A stretch of DNA of 64,000 nucleotides from Taishania sp964580465 (GTDB lineage: Bacteria > Bacteroidota > Bacteroidia > Flavobacteriales_D > Crocinitomicaceae). The position numbers and the translations under genes are program-made. Location: contig CAZOKJ010000007.1 of the NCBI GenBank assembly GCA_964580465.1, positions 1 to 64,000 of the forward strand. Reading direction: 5' to 3'. Under the pieces are notes generated by a model. That model did no database searches and was not told the DNA's origin. It worked only from the letters and a program-made list of their open reading frames with translations. This document shows, one piece after another, positions 36,339 through 44,970 of this stretch (positions within the stretch are counted from its first letter, which is position 1; each line of letters begins with the position of its first letter).

Positions 36339-36488
36339 ATTAATTTTTTTAGTTTTTGATGAATAATTTGCTTTCAGAAATAAATCTGTAAACTGAATAG
36401 AAATGTCATTACAATCATTCTTTACTGACAAGTTTGATGACTTGTTATGTCAATATCGCTGAAAATGATGAATGATAAACTAAAAAAA

Positions 36489-36878
36489 TCAAATAAGGTA
36501 TTGGCAATTTTTAATCCAAATAGGGATGGAATTGTTATGATGATTTTTGGAAAAGTTGGCTTGTAATTTTGATTTCGTTATTTCAAAATTAGTGCTTTGA
36601 ATTTTTGTACAACTTTGCCCAGCAACTACAATGACAGTTGATTCATTATCTGTTTCTTTTTCTTTCTCTTTAAAAAATTTGATATCAGAAAAGTTATCAA
36701 TAATAAGTGAGGAAAGAATAACGGAAGCGTCTTCTGAATGAGATTGGTATTTTTCAGTAGGAGCACTAGGGTTGTTAATTGTTTTTTTGTACCCTTGATG
36801 AGAAGAGCCGCTGACTATTGTAAATACAATAGCCAGGACTAACAACAAACGACCAAAATATAACTTAACGTAGTTCAT
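36489..36878 (-). CDS. Small exported protein of unknown function upstream of the efflux operon
   Basis: 129 residues from the ATG at 36878 (a TTG at 36890 would add four). One N-terminal hydrophobic stretch (LYFGRLLLVLAIVFTIVSG) serves as signal or anchor. The rest is polar, Ser/Asn/Lys-rich, with one Cys (GQSCTKIQ) and a His-rich patch (KNHHNNSIPIW). I recognise no domain. It is co-directional with the efflux operon, 150 bases upstream, and may be co-transcribed with it. It could be a periplasmic sensor or simply an unrelated small protein. Confidence 0.55.
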   Translation of the reverse strand: MNYVKLYFGRLLLVLAIVFTIVSGSSHQGYKKTINNPSAPTEKYQSHSEDASVILSSLIIDNFSDIKFFKEKEKETDNESTVIVVAGQSCTKIQSTNFEITKSKLQANFSKNHHNNSIPIWIKNCQYLI

Positions 36879-37006
36879 ATTCGAACTCAAAAGTCATTAT
36901 TTTATTTTTTTTAATAATTATAAAAATGCTTTTTTAACAAAAAAATTAACATTTACACAATGTTGATTTTTTACTATTTTTAATTAATTTATTGTTTTTT
37001 AGTAAG

Positions 37007-37906
37007 TTACTTCTGTAAAACCCTCCATCTTATTTCATCTAAACGAGCTTTCCAACGTTGTCGAAAATTCAATCCTTCCAATTTTAAGTAATTACGAGTG
37101 AAAATACTAGGATTTAGCATCCATTTTAGGGCGCGTTTTGGGAAAGGGAGTGTTCCATAAGGGAACTTTTTTAGTGAATAGTATTGTTTTATTTGCGGTT
37201 GAATGCGATTGAAAAACTCATTGCGATTGTGACGATAAAAATCATTGTTTCGAGGGACTAATACATCCATTCCTATGTGAAAAGTTAAATGTGCATCGGG
37301 TACAAATAATGGATGTTGAGCAAAAGAAAAAAGGTTGTGAATCAAACTTGCTTCTAAAAAGGAAATACCTACGCAAATGTTTCCCAATACAAAGTGCTCC
37401 AACAATTCTTTTTTGATTACAAAGCAATCAAAACCAGGATGCGATTTACCTAAATCAGCATACATCATTGGCAATTCCTCTACTTTACTGTATTCGTGAG
37501 AAAGACGTCTGCGATTGATAACAATTGCGTCGTGTCCTTTATCAATGTACTGTTGAACAGTGTCGTAAAAAAAGGGCATTAACGCAATGTCAACATTGGT
37601 GAAAATGATGTAATCACATTGCTCTACTTCTTTTGTTTTTGCTAAAATATCTCCGATGAGTGGAAGCTTGCGCTTTTTCAAAGTAGGATTTACGTCAAGT
37701 ACGGAACGCTCTAAGTTGGAAAGGATACGAAATTCAGAAGGAATAATTGCTTTGTCTTCTTCGTATTGGGTGGTAACAAGTTGCACATTGGCAGTTGTCA
37801 TTTGCTTTGCCACAAGCATACTTTGAAAAGTTATTGGTTGAACAATTCCTAATTCAGAATTTTCATGTAACTTTACCGGATTGATAATATGTACAATATG
37901 GGTCAA
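37007..37906 (-). CDS. Glycosyltransferase-like protein (GT-A type fold)
   Basis: About 299 residues if started at the TTG at 37906; an alternative TTG lies at 37945 and the first in-frame ATG is ~30 codons further in, inside conserved-looking sequence (HIVHIINPVKL). The central FTNVDIALMPFFY matches the DxD-type sugar-nucleotide motif region of GT-A enzymes, with HPGFDCFVIKKELL after it. No specific family is recognised. A TAnnTTTG box at 37933-37940 favours the 37906 start. It is divergent from and overlaps the WecE-like gene, and sits at the left end of a small polysaccharide cluster. Confidence 0.65.
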   Translation of the reverse strand: MTHIVHIINPVKLHENSELGIVQPITFQSMLVAKQMTTANVQLVTTQYEEDKAIIPSEFRILSNLERSVLDVNPTLKKRKLPLIGDILAKTKEVEQCDYIIFTNVDIALMPFFYDTVQQYIDKGHDAIVINRRRLSHEYSKVEELPMMYADLGKSHPGFDCFVIKKELLEHFVLGNICVGISFLEASLIHNLFSFAQHPLFVPDAHLTFHIGMDVLVPRNNDFYRHNRNEFFNRIQPQIKQYYSLKKFPYGTLPFPKRALKWMLNPSIFTRNYLKLEGLNFRQRWKARLDEIRWRVLQK

Positions 37907-39019
37907 ACGAAAATAAAATTTAATGATACATTCAAATCTAAGCAATATTTAGATTATGTAGATGATTTATTTTCAAATTATGACTTTTTTCGTCAAAAAA
38001 AATACTCTTTTTTGGCTTTAAGTTTATTAAAAAAACGTTTTTCAACGGCTGATTTATGGCTGACTCATTCCGCTACTGGTGGATTGGAAATGATTGCAAA
38101 AGCGATTCGAATTCAACCTGGTGATGAGGTGATTTTGTCTTCTTTTACTTTTGTCTCTACGGTGAATGCCTTTGTTAGTCAAGGCGCTAAACCTGTTTTT
38201 GTTGATGTTTCACAAGAAGATTTTAATTTGAATTTGGATTTAATTGAATCTAAAATTACACCCCAAACAAAAGCGATTGTAATCACTCATTACGGTGGAC
38301 ATGCAGCTGATTTGAACCGACTAAAATCTATTTGTGCTGCGCATCAACTTTTTTTAATTGAAGATGCAGCAATGGCTTATGGAAATGATTATGAAAATCA
38401 ACCTTTGGGAACAATTGGAGATTTTGGAGTGATTAGTTTTGATGTCACGAAACAAATTTCCGCTGTGCAAGGTGGTTTATTGCTTTGCAACAATAAAAAA
38501 TACGCAACCGATTTAGATTATATTTACCACATTGGGACCAACCGAACGCAGTTTATGCAACAAAATAAGCCCTACTACGAGTGGGTGAGTGTAGGTTCAA
38601 AATATCAAATGAATGAATTGAGCGCCATATCGTTGTATGATAATTTAATCAACGAAGAAGCCATTTTGACTAAGAGAATTGCGTTGTCAAAACATTATTT
38701 TGATGCCTTGAAACAACTGCCAATTCGAATTATTAGCGAAAGTTTATTGAATCAAAATATTCACTTGTTTTATTTGTTATTGTCTTCAAAAGAGGAAAGA
38801 GATCATTTACAAGCTTATTTGAAAGATCGAGGAATAGAGTCGATGTTTCACTACATTCCTTTGCATAATTCAGAGATGGGACGTCATTTTTGCGATGAAA
38901 CCTTACCAGTTACAGAAGTTGTTTCAGATTGTTTGCTAAGATTGCCTTTGCATCATCAGTTAACCAGCGAGGACTGTGATTTTATTTGTAACACCATTCA
39001 ATCTTATTTCAATGAATAA
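37898..39019 (+). CDS. DegT/DnrJ/EryC1/StrS aminotransferase, WecE (RffA)-like
   Basis: 373 residues from the ATG at 37898 (an ATG three codons earlier is also possible). Fold type I PLP enzyme with ATGGLEMIAKAI, EVILSSFTFVSTVNAF, LIEDAAMAYGN and the PLP lysine in SFDVTKQISAVQGG. The C-terminal HYIPLHNSEMGR resembles E. coli WecE, which makes dTDP-4-amino-4,6-dideoxygalactose from the keto sugar. The rfbB gene at 55 kb could supply a dTDP-keto sugar. The stop codon overlaps the start of the exporter permease gene. The exact sugar product is inferred. Confidence 0.85.
   Translation: MGQTKIKFNDTFKSKQYLDYVDDLFSNYDFFRQKKYSFLALSLLKKRFSTADLWLTHSATGGLEMIAKAIRIQPGDEVILSSFTFVSTVNAFVSQGAKPVFVDVSQEDFNLNLDLIESKITPQTKAIVITHYGGHAADLNRLKSICAAHQLFLIEDAAMAYGNDYENQPLGTIGDFGVISFDVTKQISAVQGGLLLCNNKKYATDLDYIYHIGTNRTQFMQQNKPYYEWVSVGSKYQMNELSAISLYDNLINEEAILTKRIALSKHYFDALKQLPIRIISESLLNQNIHLFYLLLSSKEERDHLQAYLKDRGIESMFHYIPLHNSEMGRHFCDETLPVTEVVSDCLLRLPLHHQLTSEDCDFICNTIQSYFNE
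37933..37940 (-). promoter_or_regulatory. Candidate -7 box of the GT-like gene, inside the WecE-like gene
   Basis: TAGATTTG on the reverse strand, 26 bases upstream of the TTG start at 37906. It lies within the coding part of the opposite gene. No -33 box at normal spacing. Confidence 0.4.
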
Positions 39020-39839
39020 TCAAGATGAAATAGTGGTGTATTCTGCTGAGAAAGAGTACTTCTCTGCTTATTTCAAGCGGTTGTGGTTGTATCGCAATTT
39101 GATTTGGGTATTTGCTAAACGAGATTTGAAAGTGAAATATGCCCAAACGTGGATAGGATTGGGTTGGACCATTGTTCAACCATTGACAGCTTTATTTATT
39201 TTCACATTTTTCTTTGGATTTTTACTCAACTGGACGACGGAAGGCATTGCTTATCCTATTTATGTTTTAAGTGGACTATTGGGATGGAATTTTTTCTCTT
39301 ATACTGTCAATGCAGGAACCTTTGGATTGCAGGAATCATCTCATTTAATCAAGAAAATATACTTTCCTAAAAGTGTTATTCCTTTTTCAAAAATGCTGAT
39401 TGCTTTGATTGAATTAGGAGTTAGTTTATTGTTGTTATTGCCACTAATGATTTACTATAATCAATGGCCTTCATGGAAAATGGTTTTTCTACCTTTGGTA
39501 TTAATTTTTAATATTGCTTGCGCCTTGACTTTGGTGTTTTGGTTTTCTGTTTTGGCTTATAAAAAACGCGATTTATTGCACCTTATTCCGTTTATTTTGT
39601 ATTTTGGTATTTGGTTTTCGCCGGTGTTTTTCGATAGTCATATTTTGCCTTCTGAATATGCTTATTTATTGGATTTCAACCCTATGGCAAACGTCATTCA
39701 AGCATGGCGCTGGTCATTGTTTGATTTCGGCGAATTCAAATGGATTTGGTTGTTGAATTTTTCTATTGTATTTTTGTTTTTGCTTTTAGGAATGTTTATT
39801 TACAACCGTACAGAAAGTAGATTTTCGGATGAATTATAG
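39012..39839 (+). CDS. ABC-2 polysaccharide exporter permease
   Basis: 275 residues from the ATG at 39012 that overlaps the previous stop (ATGAATAA); a longer frame from 38976 lies inside the neighbour. Six membrane helices preceded by LYRNLIWVFAKRDLKVKYAQ, the usual N-terminal amphipathic segment of Wzm/TagG-type permeases, then GLGWTIVQPLTALFIFTF. It would export lipid-linked or nascent polysaccharide across the inner membrane. The Wzt-type ATPase gene that normally follows is absent; an M20 hydrolase comes next, so the ATPase must lie elsewhere. Confidence 0.88.
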   Translation: MNNQDEIVVYSAEKEYFSAYFKRLWLYRNLIWVFAKRDLKVKYAQTWIGLGWTIVQPLTALFIFTFFFGFLLNWTTEGIAYPIYVLSGLLGWNFFSYTVNAGTFGLQESSHLIKKIYFPKSVIPFSKMLIALIELGVSLLLLLPLMIYYNQWPSWKMVFLPLVLIFNIACALTLVFWFSVLAYKKRDLLHLIPFILYFGIWFSPVFFDSHILPSEYAYLLDFNPMANVIQAWRWSLFDFGEFKWIWLLNFSIVFLFLLLGMFIYNRTESRFSDEL

Positions 39840-39847
39840 GGAATAAA

Positions 39848-41023
39848 ATGAAAAATCAAATCGTACAACGCTCAGAAGAATTGTTTGAAAAGGTAAAAGC
39901 TTACCGTGAACATTTGCACAAGCATCCTGAATTATCCTATCAAGAAGTAGAAACAATGAAATTTGTTTCTGAACAATTGACAAAATTAGGCATTTCTCAC
40001 GTAACAGGTGTTGGTGGTACAGGTGTTGTTGGCATGTTGCGCGCTAGTCATCATTCGGAAGACATGGAAGCGATTGCTTTACGTGCTGACATGGATGCTT
40101 TGCCTATTCATGAAGAAAATGAAGTTCCTTATAAATCTACTGTTGATGGAGTAATGCACGCTTGTGGACATGATGTTCATACCTCTGTTTTGCTAGGTGC
40201 AGCTGAAATTTTGAACGAACTAAAAGAGCAATTGCCACAACCTGTGAAGTTAATTTTTCAACCTGGAGAAGAGAAAAATCCTGGCGGGGCATCGTTGATG
40301 ATAGCAGACGGTGTGTTGCAAAATCCTAAAGTGAAAGAAATTTATGGTTTGCATGTTTTTCCAGATTTTCCAGTGGGTAAAACCGGATTTAAAGGTGGAT
40401 TGTACATGGCAAGTTGTGATGAGTTATATTTTACCATACATGGGAAAGGAGGGCATGGAGCGACTCCTCATCAATGCATAGACCCCATTACTATTGGAGC
40501 AGAATTGGTGTTGAATTTGCAAACAATCATCAGCAGAAGACGTGATCCAAAAATTCCTTCCGTTCTTTCCATAGGGCATTTTGAAGCATTGGGAGCAACC
40601 AATGTCATTCCTTCTAAAGCTATCTTGAAAGGAACATTTCGCACCATGAACGAAGAATGGCGTGCTCAAGCATTGGAATTAATAGAAAAACAAGCACGTG
40701 CCATTGTGGAAGGAAATGGAGCTACGTTGGAGCTTGAAATTAGTAAAGGTTATCCTTTTTTAGAAAATGATGAAGGTTTAACAGCAAGATTGAAAGCAAA
40801 AGCCATTGATTTACTAGGAGAAGATAAGGCTGAAGATTTACCTATTCGTTTGGCTTCAGAGGATTTTTCCTATTATGCACAAGAAATTCCTGCTTGTTTT
40901 TTTAGAATAGGTGTTAGGAATGAAGAAAAAGGCATGGTTTTTGGGGTACATCATCCACGATTTGATGCTGATCCAGAAGCAATGAAAATTGGCATGCAAT
41001 TGATGTGTTTAGCTGTTTTTTAA
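39848..41023 (+). CDS. M20-family amidohydrolase
   Basis: 391 residues. Metal-site motifs: LRADMDALPIHEEN, HACGHDVHTS, and QPGEEKNPGGA with the catalytic Glu. A dimerisation domain begins near GKGGHGATPHQ and the C-terminal end carries LASEDFSYY. The family removes acyl groups from amino acids (hippurate, indole-acetyl amino acids, N-acetyl-diaminopimelate). The substrate here is not determined. It lies 8 bases after the exporter permease and 3 bases before the DUF4230 pair, so co-transcription is likely. Confidence 0.9.
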   Translation: MKNQIVQRSEELFEKVKAYREHLHKHPELSYQEVETMKFVSEQLTKLGISHVTGVGGTGVVGMLRASHHSEDMEAIALRADMDALPIHEENEVPYKSTVDGVMHACGHDVHTSVLLGAAEILNELKEQLPQPVKLIFQPGEEKNPGGASLMIADGVLQNPKVKEIYGLHVFPDFPVGKTGFKGGLYMASCDELYFTIHGKGGHGATPHQCIDPITIGAELVLNLQTIISRRRDPKIPSVLSIGHFEALGATNVIPSKAILKGTFRTMNEEWRAQALELIEKQARAIVEGNGATLELEISKGYPFLENDEGLTARLKAKAIDLLGEDKAEDLPIRLASEDFSYYAQEIPACFFRIGVRNEEKGMVFGVHHPRFDADPEAMKIGMQLMCLAVF

Positions 41024-41026
41024 ACG

Positions 41027-41587
41027 ATGAAAAAAAGTTTGTTCTTCCTGCTTATACTTGTTCTTTTTGCTTGCAAAACGAAAGAAGAAGTTGTGCCTGA
41101 AACAGAAGTGTTTCACTTGCAAGATTTGGGCACTTTAGGAACGGTAGAATATACCTTTGGAAAGATTGTTGAGTTAAACGACAACAAAGATTGGTATCGA
41201 ATTGGCGATCGAAAAATTTTGATGAGTGTCCGTGCTAAAGTCAAAGCAGGAGTGGATTTGCAAAAATTAAAGTATGATGACATTGTCTTTAATGATGCTC
41301 AACGAAGTGTTGAAATTTTGTTGCCACCAGCCGAAATTATTTCTTTTGAAATGCATCCCAATGATATTAAAACAGAAATGACAGACGTAACAGGTTTTCG
41401 CTTTGAGTTTACACAAGAAGACAAACTAAAAGTTTTAAAGTTGGGGGAAGAAGCCATTCAAAAAGAAATGACTGAAAGCCAAATTTTTCAAGATGCCGAG
41501 AAAAATACACGTGTGTTTATTGAAGATTTTTACAGAGAATTGGGTTATGAAACAGTGATTGTCAACTTTAAACCATCGCTCAAATGA
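41027..41587 (+). CDS. DUF4230 lipoprotein
   Basis: 186 residues. The lipoprotein signal ends LVLFACKTK (Cys about 16). The rest fits DUF4230: LGTVEYTFGKIVELND, a beta segment KILMSVRAKVKAGVDL and VEILLPPAEIISFEM, then a helical tail with FIEDFYRELGYE. The family is widespread and uncharacterised, anchored in the envelope. It is followed by a second DUF4230-like gene with a 4-base ATGA overlap. Function unknown. Confidence 0.8.
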   Translation: MKKSLFFLLILVLFACKTKEEVVPETEVFHLQDLGTLGTVEYTFGKIVELNDNKDWYRIGDRKILMSVRAKVKAGVDLQKLKYDDIVFNDAQRSVEILLPPAEIISFEMHPNDIKTEMTDVTGFRFEFTQEDKLKVLKLGEEAIQKEMTESQIFQDAEKNTRVFIEDFYRELGYETVIVNFKPSLK

Positions 41588-42237
41588 CACGTTTTAAATT
41601 GTCAGAAACCGTACGATTAGTACTCAATGTAATTGTGATTTCATTGTTTATTGGAGGAGCTGTGTTTTTAGTAAAAAAATGTTCAACTCCACAATTGAGC
41701 AAAGAATGGGAGTTAGAAAAACATCCTTTAAAAGTTGAAAGTATTCGAAAAATAGCTGAAATCAGCACAGTTTCTTACCAAGATGAAGTGGTGATTGATA
41801 CGATAGAATATTACGATGGAGTGGATGAACAATTAATTGGAAATGTAACCAAATTAATTGATCCAGAAGGGTGGAAGTATTCGCTGAGAGGTTCTGCTAT
41901 TAAGCGCAGATTGACATTGATTATCGGAGGAGAGGCGCGATTAGGTTTTGATTTAAACAACGATAAATTTTCTATTCGCTACAGTCAAGACACGGCATTT
42001 GTGACAGTGAGTCAACCTCAAATCTTATCCATAACGATACCACCATCCAAAACGACTGTTTTTTTAGAGCACGGAACATGGCATGACAATACACGTAAAC
42101 ACATGCAAAACAAAGCAATGCGAATATTTAAGAAACGCGTTGAAGAATTGAACTTAGATGAAAAAGTAAAATTACAATTGGAAACGGTATTGCGAAAAAT
42201 GATAACTAATAAAACACTTCAAATCAGCTATCAATGA
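41584..42237 (+). CDS. DUF4230-like membrane-anchored protein
   Basis: 217 residues. An N-terminal membrane helix (VLNVIVISLFIGGAVFLV) is followed by a domain of DUF4230 type (EARLGFDLNNDKFSIRY, ILSITIPPSKTTVF, helical tail KAMRIFKKRVEELNL). Unlike its neighbour it has no lipobox, so the pair has one helix-anchored and one lipid-anchored member. The ATGA overlaps at both ends make co-translation with the neighbours likely. Function unknown. Confidence 0.72.
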   Translation: MTRFKLSETVRLVLNVIVISLFIGGAVFLVKKCSTPQLSKEWELEKHPLKVESIRKIAEISTVSYQDEVVIDTIEYYDGVDEQLIGNVTKLIDPEGWKYSLRGSAIKRRLTLIIGGEARLGFDLNNDKFSIRYSQDTAFVTVSQPQILSITIPPSKTTVFLEHGTWHDNTRKHMQNKAMRIFKKRVEELNLDEKVKLQLETVLRKMITNKTLQISYQ

Positions 42238-42653
42238 GAAAATTACTGTCTTTTTTATGGGTTCTGTTTTTACTTTTTTCGTGTAGCAAAGAAGAGTTGA
42301 ACAACCGTGCTATAAATGGAAAATGGAAAACCGACAAATTCACCATTTCTGATTACCAAGGGTTGAAGCATTATACAGAAACGACTGGTTTTTTGCAATT
42401 TTCACCTACTTCAAAAAAAGGAGTGACAGGTACCTACAATTTTGAATTGTATTTCGATTTTAACGATTCACCTCGTAATTTAATCCAAAAAGGGAGTTAT
42501 AAAATTCATGATAAAAACAACTTATTGTTGACCTCAGAAACAGGTGAAACTACCCAGGTAACCATTGTTTATCATACCAAGGAAGATTTGATCTTAGATT
42601 TTCCAAATGTGGATTATTTAGGATATTATACAGTATTGAAGAAAATTGAATAA
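42234..42653 (+). CDS. Lipocalin-like lipoprotein
   Basis: 139 residues. Lipoprotein signal with LLFSCSKEE (Cys about 17), then a small beta-rich domain with NGKWKTDKFTISDYQ and repeated strand/turn units (GTYNFELYFDF, GSYKIHDKNNLLLT), as in lipocalin-like domains of Bacteroidota. Ligand unknown. It is the last gene of the run that starts with the exporter permease and shares a 4-base overlap with the second DUF4230 gene. Confidence 0.68.
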   Translation: MRKLLSFLWVLFLLFSCSKEELNNRAINGKWKTDKFTISDYQGLKHYTETTGFLQFSPTSKKGVTGTYNFELYFDFNDSPRNLIQKGSYKIHDKNNLLLTSETGETTQVTIVYHTKEDLILDFPNVDYLGYYTVLKKIE

Positions 42654-42715
42654 ATTGTTATTTTTCAAACAATTATGTTTATTTAGGTCTGAAATCAACC
42701 GCTCACTCAATAAAA

Positions 42716-42756
42716 CTACTCACTTATTAAATAATACGACTCACTTGTTAAATTAT
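42716..42756 (+). promoter_or_regulatory. Tandem 21-bp-spaced direct repeat, possible operator
   Basis: Two copies of ACTCACTTRTTAAATWAT start 21 bases apart (about two helical turns) and end right before the -33 box of the RCC1-type gene. A partial third copy (CTCACTCAATAAAA) lies further upstream at 42702. The arrangement suggests binding of a transcription factor dimer; the factor is unknown. Confidence 0.45.
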
Positions 42757-42758
42757 GC

Positions 42759-42789
42759 TTTGAATTACAGCATTTAATCCGTAAATTTG
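42759..42789 (+). promoter_or_regulatory. Promoter of the RCC1-type surface gene
   Basis: TTTG at 42759-42762, a 19-bp spacer, TAAATTTG at 42782-42789: a full match to the Bacteroidota consensus, 41 bases before the start codon. Confidence 0.75.
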
Positions 42790-42829
42790 CCCCGCAATTT
42801 TATGAATTATTCACTATTTAACAAAACAA

Positions 42830-44897
42830 ATGATTAATCAATTAAAAGTCAGTAAGTTAAGTCTTTTTATAGGGTTTTTACTTGTTGTTCAAACTACTCT
42901 CAATGCAGCTTATGGGCAATGTCCATCTGGCGCATCTCCTTTTACAGGAGCAATTACGAATATTCAATCAAATGAGGTGTACTGTATGACATCTGATGTG
43001 ACTGTTTCTTCCTTAACAATTGCTTCTGGTGGAAAATTGTATGTGTCTAACGGTAAGAAGTTAACCATTTCAGGAGCTTTGACTGTTAGCGGTTCATTAA
43101 CCTTTGCTGATGGAGCTTCAGGTTCAGCAAATACTGTTGTGGTTGGAAACGGAACGGCGAGTAACGCAGTGATTAACTTAGGTAAAAAATCATATCTAAA
43201 AGTAGCAACATCTTTTGCTCAAAATCCATCTAGCTACCCTTATCTTTCAAAAATGGAAATGTGGGCTGGTTCAGTGGTGGAAAACTGTGGAACCTATTAT
43301 CAAAGTTCACACACATATCCATTCATTCAGTATTTAGGTTCTGAGTCGGTTAAGGCTTATTTTATTATTAAGAAAGACGCGAGCGGTGTTGGACCAGGTA
43401 CGCATTTTTCTAACGACAACAATGTAGTTGTCATCACAATGGGTGGTGTGAGTGGTGTTTATTCAGGACTTTCCACACATTGTGGTCCATCTGCTACGCC
43501 TTCCAACTGCCCAAGCTGGCCTAGTGGGTTGAGCAATGATCCAAATGTTTGCAACAATGTTGAAACTATTTTAACAAACCTACCAGAACCTGAAAGTGCA
43601 TGTCATGAAAATACTTTTACAAAAAGTTCAGATCCCAACACGATTGAATACGACAACATCGTATCAGGCTTCCATGCTACGATTTTAAAAGAAAGNNNNN
43701 NNNNNNNNNNNNNNNNNNNNNNNNNNNNNNNNNNNNNNNNNNNNNNNNNNNNNNNNNNNNNNNNNNNNNNNNNNNNNNNNNNNNNNNNNNNNNNNTGGTA
43801 AATTGTATTCATGGGGAAGTAATGCAGGACAAATGCTAGGAATGGGTTCTTCATCAACAACAAATCCTTTTTATATGGGACGTGGATTAAATAGCAATGA
43901 TGTATTACTAGCTGTTGAAACAGGTGGACACACAACAATGATTGTGCGTGAATGCACCTTTAAATATGGTTATTTAGGGCACCGAGTTCATGGAAGTATG
44001 GGAGATGGAACTTCAACTAATACAAATGAAAGTACATTTAACTTCTCTAATACAGCGGTTATCAACTTATGTGGTGCACCTACAGCTCCTATTATAAAAG
44101 ATTTGAAAATGTGTGCAGGCTTAGGTCAATCTGTAAATTTGAATAATGCATTTATTGGCAATGTTCCTACTGGTGAAACGTTGGTTTGGAAAGATGCAAA
44201 TGGCAATCCTGTAACCGACTTTGTCGTTAATGGAGAGGCTAATTTTACTGCTTCATTTACAGGAGGTTTGTGTTCAAATAACCCAACATCAACAGTAACG
44301 GTATCTTTCTATAAAGAAACAGATCAACCACAATATGATCAATGTTTGGTTATTTTAGGTAAAGATTTGACTCAATTTGCTGCACAATGTGAGGGTGGAA
44401 TGGTGAATTTGTCTTGGAATACGGAATCTGAAAAAAACTTAAATCGTTTTGAAGTGGAACGCTCTATTGACGGATTGAATTGGGAGTATGTAACAACTGT
44501 TGGTGCTACGGGTAATTCTAAATCAACTAAGAGCTACGCCGCACGTGATTTCACTACAAGTGAAACAACTTACTACCGTTTGAAAGTTGTTGATGTAGAT
44601 GGTTTCTATGAGCATTCTTATTCTATCGTTAACAATTGTAAATCAGTTGCTTTAAGTTGTACTGTTTTCCCAGTGCCTGCTTCAGATTACGTAACTGTTG
44701 TAATTGGTTCAGAAGAGAATACTGCGGTAAACGCTACTATTGTTGATATGAATGGTAGAACTGTTTACTCTGAAGCCATTCAATTGGTGAAAGGAACAAA
44801 TTCTTTCAAAGTGAACGTTCAAGACATGAATCAAGGTGTTTATTTCTTGCACATTGATAATAAAGATTTCACACCAGTTAAATTGGTAATTCAATAA
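42830..44897 (+). CDS. T9SS-secreted surface protein with RCC1-type repeats, interrupted by an assembly gap
   Basis: One gene split by 100 Ns. Before the gap: 288 residues with a signal peptide (ending NAAYGQ) and a region of short beta strands (LTIASGGKLYVSNGKKL) resembling a parallel beta helix. The gap falls inside an RCC1-type propeller: the left side ends GFHATILKES and the right side begins GKLYSWGSNAGQMLG, with another repeat at MGDGTSTN. The right part (366 residues) ends with a fibronectin-like module (FEVERSIDGLNWE) and a Por sorting domain (VFPVPASDYV to PVKLVIQ). The two sides are in different frames across exactly 100 Ns, so the true missing length must be a multiple of three. 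Likely a surface protein; ligand unknown. Confidence 0.82.
43696..43795. other. Assembly gap (100 N)
   Basis: Exactly 100 unknown bases, a conventional placeholder for a gap of unknown size. It lies inside the coding sequence of the RCC1-type protein. Confidence 0.98.
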
Positions 44898-44915
44898 ATA
44901 AAATTAATTTTTTTG

Positions 44916-44945
44916 AAGGGCTTACATTTTGTAAGCCCTTTTTTT
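44916..44945 (+). terminator. Terminator of the RCC1-type surface gene
   Basis: Perfect 10-bp stem AAGGGCTTAC/GTAAGCCCTT with an ATTTT loop and a T run. Confidence 0.88.
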
Positions 44946-44970
44946 GTAAAATTTTGCATATATTAGCTTC

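Noticed and set aside
36339..36431. N-terminal extension of the RND adaptor
   Set aside because: The extension has no ATG start and precedes a standard lipoprotein signal that begins at the ATG at 36338.
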